From Porticoccaceae bacterium (GTDB taxonomy: Bacteria; Pseudomonadota; Gammaproteobacteria; Pseudomonadales; Porticoccaceae): DNA of 5,735 nucleotides. This document shows, in pieces, positions 1-5,735 of this stretch. The position numbers and the translations under genes were made by a program. Each line of letters starts with the position of its first letter. Positions within the stretch are counted from its first letter, which is position 1. The DNA lies in NCBI GenBank assembly GCA_003491845.1, contig DNBN01000113.1:1-5735 (forward strand), read 5' to 3'. A model generated the notes under the pieces. That model saw only the letters and a list, made by a program, of their open reading frames with translations. It searched no databases and was not told the origin of the DNA.

Positions 1-27
1 GGTTGAATAACGCTTTTAGACAACAAT

Positions 28-1218
28 CTAAGCATCTTTCAGCCAAAATTTAGGGTTTTTTGGCTTCCCTTGCTGACGAATTTCAAAGTATAACGCGGGG
101 GTAGACAAGCCACCAGTATTACCGCTTCTGGCGATTATTTCGTTTGCCACAACCCATCCACCGGCGTCTTTGAGTAATTCTTGGTTATGACCATAAAGTG
201 TCATATAGCCATCGCTGTGATCAATAATAAGGAGTAAACCAAATCCGCGGAGATAGTCAGAAAATACTACTCGACCAGCGTGCACGGCTGTGACCGGATT
301 ACCGATTATACTCCTTATTAGCCAGCCTTGAGAGCGAATGGGGCCTGTGCGCCGACTACCGAACTGCTCAATAAGTAACCCTGTTATTGGCCAGCTTAAT
401 GTGCCTTTTTTAGTGGCAAAAGGCTGCATATCTTGAGGCAATAAAATAGTCTCAACCGCTTCCTGTACTTCACGCAAAAGAATCTCCAGTTGAGCGCGCT
501 GTTTCTGGAGATTGGCTAAATTTGCTGCATCACCATCCAAGGTACCTTTGATTTTAGTCAGCGTTTCTTCGCGCTTGGTCGCGCTGTTGTTTAAATCTGT
601 TTGTTGGATTTTTAAGCTATCTTTTGCCCTAATTAAGTCTAATTTTTGTCGATTAATATCTTGGATTATGTCGGTAAGTGCTGATACGTCTTTAGAGTAA
701 GTGTTTATTTTTTCACTGCGAGCTTTAAGAAAGTAATCGTAGTATTTGAAGATGCGAGCAATTTTTTGAGGGTCTTCTTGATTGAGAAGTAATTTAATAG
801 GTTCTTGATCACCCATTTTATGGGCCGAAAGTAACTCTTCAGTAATTACTTTTCCCTGGCGCTCAATGCTTTTGTTAAGCTGACTTTTTTGACGTTGTTT
901 AGCAATTATGTGACTTTTGGTTATTTTAATATTTTGACCCAATTCACCGATTTTTGCCGATATTTGGCTAGATTTGAGCTCTATCTTTTGAAGTTCTTTT
1001 TCTAATGCTGTGTGTTTTAAGCTCTTAGTTGCTATGTTTCTCTGTACCGTTTTAATGGCACTTTTTAGGTCGCTCAGTTTAGCTTGATGTGCATCATTGG
1101 CTAAAGAGTGGTTGGTTGACAAGGCTATCACTACAATACAACTGAAAGTAATGAAATAGATTCTTAACCTAAAAGCAACATTAAAAGTATGTTTGCAACT
1201 GCGGGCCTTAATATCCAT
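28..1218 (-). CDS. envC: Murein hydrolase activator EnvC (coiled coil plus degenerate LytM/M23 domain)
   Basis: This 396-residue protein is predicted to act in the periplasm. There EnvC proteins bind the FtsEX complex at the division site and switch on N-acetylmuramyl-L-alanine amidases that split septal peptidoglycan. The sequence shows a long, basic N-terminus, a hydrophobic signal segment at about residues 19-34 and a likely cleavage site after SLA at 38-40. A long charged coiled coil follows at about 45-255, broken near 130-165 by a segment resembling the FtsX-contacting region of E. coli EnvC. A LytM domain fills about 273-393. The usual zinc and catalytic residues are missing: the HxGxD position reads SQGWL (296-300) and the HxH position reads ALY (375-377). 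This is the expected state for an activator rather than an active endopeptidase. The ATG overlaps the gpmI stop, and no nearer in-frame start would keep the signal sequence. The length is close to E. coli EnvC. The alternative, an active M23 peptidase, is unlikely. Confidence 0.95.
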   Translation of the reverse strand: MDIKARSCKHTFNVAFRLRIYFITFSCIVVIALSTNHSLANDAHQAKLSDLKSAIKTVQRNIATKSLKHTALEKELQKIELKSSQISAKIGELGQNIKITKSHIIAKQRQKSQLNKSIERQGKVITEELLSAHKMGDQEPIKLLLNQEDPQKIARIFKYYDYFLKARSEKINTYSKDVSALTDIIQDINRQKLDLIRAKDSLKIQQTDLNNSATKREETLTKIKGTLDGDAANLANLQKQRAQLEILLREVQEAVETILLPQDMQPFATKKGTLSWPITGLLIEQFGSRRTGPIRSQGWLIRSIIGNPVTAVHAGRVVFSDYLRGFGLLLIIDHSDGYMTLYGHNQELLKDAGGWVVANEIIARSGNTGGLSTPALYFEIRQQGKPKNPKFWLKDA

Positions 1219-1220
1219 TA
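1216..1220 (-). promoter_or_regulatory. Stop-start overlap TAATG joining gpmI and envC
   Basis: Read on the minus strand, the gpmI stop TAA and the envC start ATG share one A. The bases just upstream (CGATCTTTAATTGAC) contain no clear Shine-Dalgarno core such as GGAG or AAGG. It is inferred that envC is translated mainly by ribosomes re-initiating after finishing gpmI, which would tie the amounts of the two proteins together. The overlap is seen directly; the coupling is not proven. Confidence 0.7.
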
Positions 1221-2762
1221 GTCAATTAAAGATCGCCCGGTCATTTCTGCCGGTTTTGGTAGATTCATCAATGACAGTATTGTTGGTGCTATGTCTGCAA
1301 GAGAGCCGCCTTGGCTTAACGTAATAGTTTTGTCACCAACATAAACCAGTGGCACTGGTAGCGTTGTATGTTGGGTATGGGGTTGCTGTGTGGTAGCATC
1401 ATACATGGTTTCAACATTACCGTGATCCGCGGTGATTAAGGTGTCTCCGCCAATTTTCAACATGCTTGCCAGTACTTTTTCTAGGCATTCATCAACGACA
1501 TTCACAGATTTCATCGCAGCGCTGTAGTCGCCAGTATGCCCGACCATATCGCAGTTTGCATAATTACATATAATGGCGTCAAAGCGACTTGATTCTATAG
1601 CTTGAATTAATCGATCGGTTACCTCATAAGCGCTCATTTCCGGTTGCAAATCATAGGTAGCTATCTTTGGCGAAGCCAGCAACGCGCGCTCTTCTCCTAT
1701 ATAATTTTGTTCACGACCGCCGCTTAGAAAGAAGGTTACATGGGCATACTTTTCGGTCTCAGCAATACGTAACTGCTGCTTATTATTGTTAGCCAGCACT
1801 TCACCAAGAGAGTTGATGATAGGTGTTGGTGGAAAGGCACAGGGTAGATTCAAGCTGGCTTCGTATTCTGTGGTCATCACAAAGTGGCTGAGCTGCGGTA
1901 TGACAGAACGCTCAAAATTGTTAAAGTCACTATCAACAAGGGCATGGGTTATTTGTCTTGCACGATCTGGTCGAAAATTCATGAAAATAACAGCATCGCC
2001 ATCATTCAGTGTACAAGGTTTTTCATCGGCACTAGAAATGCTAGTTGCACTGACAAACTCATCATTTTCATTGCGATCATAGGCAGCCTGAAGTGCTTTT
2101 AATGGGCAGCTAGCTGTGAAATCTCCAGCGCCCTCAGTGATCAAGCGATACGCCTTGCTGACACGCTCCCAGCGGTTATCGCGGTCCATCGCATAAAATC
2201 GACCAATGACTGAAGCTATTTTTGCCACACCAATTTTCTGACATAGTTCATGTGTTTTTAACAGGGACGGTTGGGCACTGCGCGGAGCACAATCTCTGCC
2301 ATCTAAAAAGGCATGCAGATAAATTTCTGTAGCGCCGCGGCTTGCCGCCAATGTGATTATGGCGTTTATGTGGTCCTGATGCCCATGCACGCCACCTTCG
2401 GAGAGAAGGCCAAAAATATGAAGCGCCTTATTATTATCTACAGTGTGATCAATCGCTTTACAGTACGCCTTGTTCTTTTGGAACTCGCCATCATCAATTG
2501 CTTTGTTGATACGAGTGAAATTTTGATAAATAACTCTACCAGCGCCAAGAGTCATATGACCGACTTCTGAATTACCCATCTGCCCATCCGGTAATCCCAC
2601 GGCTAGTCCTGAGGTGTCAATAAATGTTGACGGATGATTTTTGGCCCAAAGTCGCTCCCATACCGGCTTTTCAGCATTCGCTACTGCGTTATAATGTAAG
2701 TCTTCACTATGGCCACAACCGTCTAAAATTAACAACAGAATGGGTTTTTTGGAGTCGCTCAT
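1218..2762 (-). CDS. gpmI: 2,3-bisphosphoglycerate-independent phosphoglycerate mutase
   Basis: This cytoplasmic enzyme interconverts 3-phosphoglycerate and 2-phosphoglycerate in glycolysis and gluconeogenesis (EC 5.4.2.12), using two Mn2+ ions and a phosphoserine intermediate. At 514 residues it has the normal family length. All expected active-site residues are visible: Asp14 in LDG, the nucleophile Ser65 in MGNSEVGH, His126 in the VHGHQDH motif, Arg156-Asp157 in DGRD, Arg188 and Arg194 in GRFYAMDRDNRW, Arg264 and Arg267 in NFRPDR, Lys338 in ETEKYAH, Asp405 and His409 in CDMVGH, Asp446-His447 in ADHGN, and His465 in HTQHTT. The alkaline-phosphatase-like metal domain is split around the inserted phosphotransferase domain (roughly residues 80-310), as usual. 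The ATG start has an AAGGA ribosome binding site 5 bases upstream. Cysteines at 16, 158 and 404 replace residues that are commonly aromatic, Thr and Gly or Pro respectively. The downstream neighbour envC overlaps by one base, an association also known in E. coli and Pseudomonas. Confidence 0.98.
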   Translation of the reverse strand: MSDSKKPILLLILDGCGHSEDLHYNAVANAEKPVWERLWAKNHPSTFIDTSGLAVGLPDGQMGNSEVGHMTLGAGRVIYQNFTRINKAIDDGEFQKNKAYCKAIDHTVDNNKALHIFGLLSEGGVHGHQDHINAIITLAASRGATEIYLHAFLDGRDCAPRSAQPSLLKTHELCQKIGVAKIASVIGRFYAMDRDNRWERVSKAYRLITEGAGDFTASCPLKALQAAYDRNENDEFVSATSISSADEKPCTLNDGDAVIFMNFRPDRARQITHALVDSDFNNFERSVIPQLSHFVMTTEYEASLNLPCAFPPTPIINSLGEVLANNNKQQLRIAETEKYAHVTFFLSGGREQNYIGEERALLASPKIATYDLQPEMSAYEVTDRLIQAIESSRFDAIICNYANCDMVGHTGDYSAAMKSVNVVDECLEKVLASMLKIGGDTLITADHGNVETMYDATTQQPHTQHTTLPVPLVYVGDKTITLSQGGSLADIAPTILSLMNLPKPAEMTGRSLID

Positions 2763-2767
2763 TGGGT

Positions 2768-2772
2768 TCCTT
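2768..2772 (-). promoter_or_regulatory. Ribosome binding site of gpmI
   Basis: On the minus strand AAGGA, within AGAAGGAA, lies 5 bases before the ATG at 2762. It is the clearest Shine-Dalgarno sequence among the starts visible here and it supports this start codon. Confidence 0.75.
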
Positions 2773-2786
2773 CTTTATTTCTGGTT

Positions 2787-2815
2787 TCTATATAGTTTGT
2801 TAAAGTTGGTATCAG
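2787..2815 (-). promoter_or_regulatory. Candidate sigma-70 promoter for gpmI-envC
   Basis: On the minus strand, CTGATA (2815-2810, 4 of 6 matches to TTGACA) is separated by 17 bases from TATAGA (2792-2787, 4 of 6 matches to TATAAT). The overlapping TATATA two bases upstream is an equally good -10 element. The predicted transcription start would lie roughly 15-20 bases before the gpmI start codon, close to the ribosome binding site. The position in the only sizeable intergenic gap (119 bases) favours a promoter. Each element is only moderate and the region is AT-rich, so chance matches are possible. Confidence 0.4.
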
Positions 2816-2881
2816 AATAATATTTCTATTAGATTGCTAACTGTTTCAGTTTGTAATCATGCCTTTTCATAGTGCTAAAAT

Positions 2882-4753
2882 CTATGGCTCAAGAATTTCC
2901 CAGCGCTGGTAACAGTGGCTGAGTTGCTGTTGATAGTCAGCTAACTGTGTCTCTGCTTGGGTTATGATATTGCGCTCAGATTGATAAAACTGCGGATCGC
3001 TCATTTGCAATGATATGACACCTATTTGCGTTTCAATTTGTTCTATTTTTTTAGGTAATTCATCAAGCTCCCTCTGATCTTTATAGGAGAGCTTCTTGTC
3101 AGCTCTGGCAGCTTTCGATTTTTCTTTATGGGCGCTTACAACGGGTTGTGGTGTTTCTGTTTTACGTTGTCTCAGCCAGTCATCGTATCCCCCCACATAT
3201 TGATTAATCAAACCATTGCCTTCAAATACCAAGGTGCTAGTAACCACATTATTTAAAAATGCGCGATCATGGCTCACCAAAATAATGGTTCCCTCATAGT
3301 TTATGAGTAATTCTTCGAGCAAATCGAGGGTATCTATATCGAGATCATTAGTCGGTTCATCTAGGACTAGAATATTAGATGGTTGAGTAAATAGTTTTGC
3401 TAAAAGTAGCCTATTTCTCTCGCCGCCTGATAGTGCTTTGACTGGTTGTCGACAGCGATCAGGGGCAAAGAGAAAATCTTGTAGATAACTAATTACATGA
3501 CGAGGTTTTCCACCTATGTCGAGCATATCTCTACCACCAGATACATTATCTTGTACTGACTTTTCTTCATCTAAAGCGGAACGATACTGATCAAAATAAG
3601 CCACATTTAAATTAGTACCGGTTTTAATGGTTCCTGTTTGTGGTTTAAGTTGTCCAAGTAGTAGTTTAATTAAGGTTGTTTTACCGACTCCATTGCGTCC
3701 AATAAACCCTACTTTGTCGCCTCGTTGGATTAAAGTCGAAAAATTTTGAACGACATCATCCTTATCAAACGCAAAGGAAATATCGTTGGCTTCAGCTACA
3801 ATTTTCCCAGACTTTTCAGCTTGCTGAATATCCATTTTTGCCGTACCTAGACGTTTGCGACGGTCAGAAAATTCTTTACGCATGGCTTCAAGTGAACGCA
3901 CACGACCTTCGTTCCGTGTACGCCGAGCTTTGATACCTTGACGAATCCAGATTTCTTCTTGAGACAGGCGTTTGTCGAATAGGGCATTTTGTCGATCTTC
4001 TATCTCTAGATTTTCTTCTTTTCGAACTAGATAGGTACTGTAGTCGCAGTGAAATTCTGCTAGTTGACCGCGGTCTATTTCAATAAATCTATGGGCGAGG
4101 TTGTCCATAAAACGTCTATCATGACTAATAAATAACAAAGAGCCTTCCCAGTTCAATAGAAATTGTTCGACCCATTGGATGGCTTCAATATCCAGATGGT
4201 TAGTAGGCTCATCTAGCAGTAATAGGTCTGGGTTTGCTACAAGTGCTCGAGCCAGAAGTACGCGACGCTTATAGCCACCAGATAAGCTAGAAATATCAAC
4301 ATCGGCATCTAGATCCATTTTAGTGATAATCGACTCAACACGCTGATTGATATCCCAGCCATTGATGCGCTCAAGTTCAGACTGACAATCTTCAAGTTGA
4401 CTAAATATTTTAGGGCTAGCATCATGGCTGAGTTGCTGGGTAAGATGATGAAAGCGTTGGATCAATTTGCCCTCTTCACCAAGTCCTTGGGCGATTACAT
4501 CGAATACACTGCCCTCTGTGTTCTGCGGAACTGATTGTTCAAGTTGGGCTACCTTTACACCACTTGAGCGTTTTATGGTGCCATCATCGGCGATAATCTG
4601 GCCGTTAATTATTTTTAGTAAGGTTGACTTGCCGGCACCATTTCTGCCTATCAGACAGACGCGCTCACCTCGATCGATGACTAAGTTTATATGGTCTATT
4701 AATGGTGGTTGACCATAGCTTAAAAAAACATTTTGTAGGGTAATAAGGGGCAT
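2882..4753 (-). CDS. uup: ABC-F family ATPase Uup
   Basis: Uup is a soluble ABC-F protein with no transmembrane partner. Family members act on ribosomes, and E. coli Uup is also linked to precise transposon excision and DNA binding through its C-terminal domain. The 623 residues hold two ABC domains. The first has Walker A GRNGAGKS (36-43), signature LSGGY (157-161), Walker B LLLLDEP with Glu182, and switch His211. The second has GRNGVGKT (352-359), LSGGERNR (441-448), LVLDEP with Glu466, and His495. The interdomain linker, about residues 245-315, contains RQGIKARRTRNEGRVR, typical of Uup. A basic stretch (about 540-560) leads into a C-terminal coiled coil (about 560-620) ending in RWEILEP, similar to the E. 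coli Uup end; this separates it from EttA and YheS. Both ATPase sites look intact. The ATG start lies 6 bases after the upstream exporter stop without a strong Shine-Dalgarno sequence, so co-transcription and perhaps coupling are likely. Confidence 0.97.
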   Translation of the reverse strand: MPLITLQNVFLSYGQPPLIDHINLVIDRGERVCLIGRNGAGKSTLLKIINGQIIADDGTIKRSSGVKVAQLEQSVPQNTEGSVFDVIAQGLGEEGKLIQRFHHLTQQLSHDASPKIFSQLEDCQSELERINGWDINQRVESIITKMDLDADVDISSLSGGYKRRVLLARALVANPDLLLLDEPTNHLDIEAIQWVEQFLLNWEGSLLFISHDRRFMDNLAHRFIEIDRGQLAEFHCDYSTYLVRKEENLEIEDRQNALFDKRLSQEEIWIRQGIKARRTRNEGRVRSLEAMRKEFSDRRKRLGTAKMDIQQAEKSGKIVAEANDISFAFDKDDVVQNFSTLIQRGDKVGFIGRNGVGKTTLIKLLLGQLKPQTGTIKTGTNLNVAYFDQYRSALDEEKSVQDNVSGGRDMLDIGGKPRHVISYLQDFLFAPDRCRQPVKALSGGERNRLLLAKLFTQPSNILVLDEPTNDLDIDTLDLLEELLINYEGTIILVSHDRAFLNNVVTSTLVFEGNGLINQYVGGYDDWLRQRKTETPQPVVSAHKEKSKAARADKKLSYKDQRELDELPKKIEQIETQIGVISLQMSDPQFYQSERNIITQAETQLADYQQQLSHCYQRWEILEP

Positions 4754-4759
4754 ATCAAA

Positions 4760-5735
4760 TTAGCTTCTTTGTAGTGGAGCAATTTCACTTTGGTTGCCAA
4801 ATGGCTCGGTTAGGAGTATCAGTTTTGGAAGTAAGGTCATGGATCCTAGCAAGGCAGCGAGCATTGCTAGGCCTGTGAGAAGCCCAAAGTAAACCGATGG
4901 AATAAAGTTTGATAAGGCTAAAATGGAGAAGCCGACAATAATGGTAATGGCGGTATAAAATAATGCTTGTCCAATACTAGCGTGGGCTCTATGCATAGAA
5001 GCGAGGTAATTTTGGTCCACAGCGAATTCTTTGCGAAATCGACTGAGGTAGTGAATGGCATGATCAACGCCAATGCCAACGGTTATGGCGGCAATAGTAA
5101 TAGTCATCATATCGAGTGGAATGGACATAATACCCATGCCACCAAGAACTATTCCCGCTGCCAAAAAGTTCGGTAAAATGGCAATAATGGAGATCTTAAT
5201 GGACCTAAAGAGTACCAAAAACATCAGCATTATGCCGACAAAAACAGCACCCAAGGTTAATATTTGTGATTTGTAAAGGCTTTGTAACATGTTGTTATAA
5301 AGCACTAAAATACCGGTAAATCGAATGTTTTCTGGCGCAATACCAACATTATTAATTGCGTAGTTCTGAATTTTTTCAAGTAATTCTGCGCGACGTAATT
5401 GACCACCAGTTTCCATTACACGAAGTTGTATTCTTGCCTCATCAATATCTTCTAATAGGTATGGGGCCACCATTTGCTGATATATGTCGTCACTTAAGCT
5501 CTGCCGCATGATAGCGATTTCTAGATCATTAAGGTTCCGTCCACTAAGATCTCTAGCCACTGCATAAAGTTGCACTAACGAATTGACTTTGCCAACTTCA
5601 GGTTGAGCTTCAATAAAAGATTGAAGCTGTTGTAGGTCGGCTAAACCTTGAGAAGAAAACCAGTAGCTATCCTTTAGTCCTGGTGGGGTGGGGTCATCAG
5701 TTGTATTGCCACCGATATCGCCATAGTCATCCTCG
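4760..5735 (-). CDS. RND/MMPL superfamily exporter, C-terminal part (gene cut by window edge)
   Basis: The visible 324 residues are the C-terminal portion of an inner-membrane exporter of the RND superfamily (MMPL / COG1033 type), probably driven by the proton gradient. The frame has no stop up to the window edge. The GTG at 5575-5573 is therefore an internal Val codon, and the 53 residues before it belong to the protein. Counting from the edge, residues 1-155 form a soluble periplasmic loop that includes a PEVGKVNSL stretch typical of these proteins. Five membrane segments follow, at about 157-177, 180-202, 206-230, 256-275 and 280-308, matching TM8-TM12 of the two-fold repeated RND architecture. 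GIGVDHAIHYL in the third segment carries Asp224, the likely proton-relay acidic residue. A short hydrophilic tail follows the last segment. The substrate cannot be told from this part; lipids or other hydrophobic molecules are exported by some relatives. uup follows 6 bases downstream. Confidence 0.9.
   Translation of the reverse strand, partial: EDDYGDIGGNTTDDPTPPGLKDSYWFSSQGLADLQQLQSFIEAQPEVGKVNSLVQLYAVARDLSGRNLNDLEIAIMRQSLSDDIYQQMVAPYLLEDIDEARIQLRVMETGGQLRRAELLEKIQNYAINNVGIAPENIRFTGILVLYNNMLQSLYKSQILTLGAVFVGIMLMFLVLFRSIKISIIAILPNFLAAGIVLGGMGIMSIPLDMMTITIAAITVGIGVDHAIHYLSRFRKEFAVDQNYLASMHRAHASIGQALFYTAITIIVGFSILALSNFIPSVYFGLLTGLAMLAALLGSMTLLPKLILLTEPFGNQSEIAPLQRS

Noticed and set aside
1..27. 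Possible start of a following gene (a S41 C-terminal processing peptidase often follows envC), using TTG on the minus strand at 26-24 or 23-21.
   Set aside because: Only about eight codons are visible, there is no ATG and no clear ribosome binding site, and no homology can be judged from so few residues.
28..1218. EnvC as an active M23 endopeptidase.
   Set aside because: The zinc-ligand motifs HxGxD and HxH are both lost, which fits the activator subgroup.
1786..2570. Plus-strand open frames opposite gpmI.
   Set aside because: They lie wholly inside a well-conserved gene on the other strand, have no recognisable domains and look like antisense shadows. The same applies to plus-strand frames at 512-700, 4467-4712 and 4967-5276.
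2788..2795. Palindrome CTATATAG as a regulator binding site.
   Set aside because: It is short, AT-rich and overlaps the candidate -10 element, which explains it more simply.
2839..2851. Inverted repeat AACTG-TTT-CAGTT downstream of uup, considered as a terminator or operator.
   Set aside because: The stem is only 5 base pairs with a 3-base loop, is AT-leaning and is not followed by a T-run on the minus strand. It is too weak to call.
4760..5575. A complete 271-residue membrane protein starting at GTG 5575.
   Set aside because: The frame continues upstream without a stop to the window edge, and the upstream residues fit an RND periplasmic loop, so this is an internal Val codon of a larger gene.

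Overview
The window is a stretch of ordinary gammaproteobacterial chromosome of moderate to low GC content. All four recognisable genes are read from the minus strand, so transcription runs from high to low coordinates. The GpmI protein resembles Pseudomonas-type enzymes as I recall them, and Uup and EnvC are clearly of gammaproteobacterial type. The AT-leaning composition would suit a marine or cellvibrionad-like gammaproteobacterium, but that last step is only a guess. There is no mobile element, CRISPR array, tRNA, rRNA or phage gene.

Layout in the order of transcription. (1) 5734-4760 is the C-terminal part of an RND/MMPL-type inner-membrane exporter. Its reading frame is open at the window edge, so the gene begins outside. 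(2) 4753-2882 is uup, a complete ABC-F ATPase, starting 6 bases after the exporter stop. (3) An intergenic stretch of 119 bases (2763-2881) holds a plausible sigma-70-like promoter and a good Shine-Dalgarno sequence. (4) 2762-1218 is gpmI, the cofactor-independent phosphoglycerate mutase. (5) 1218-28 is envC, the murein hydrolase activator, whose start codon overlaps the gpmI stop by one base (TAATG). Only 27 bases remain after envC.

The genes fall into two probable transcription units: exporter-uup, and gpmI-envC with whatever follows. The gpmI-envC pairing is a known conserved arrangement in gammaproteobacteria (E. coli, Pseudomonas), linking a glycolytic/gluconeogenic enzyme to a cell-division factor that activates periplasmic amidases. 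No functional link between the exporter and Uup is evident beyond their close spacing.

I found no convincing novel system. The observations worth a second look are modest: three cysteines next to catalytic or metal-binding residues of GpmI, the pattern of lost and retained active-site residues in EnvC, the tight gpmI/envC overlap without a clear ribosome binding site, and uup lying directly upstream of gpmI.
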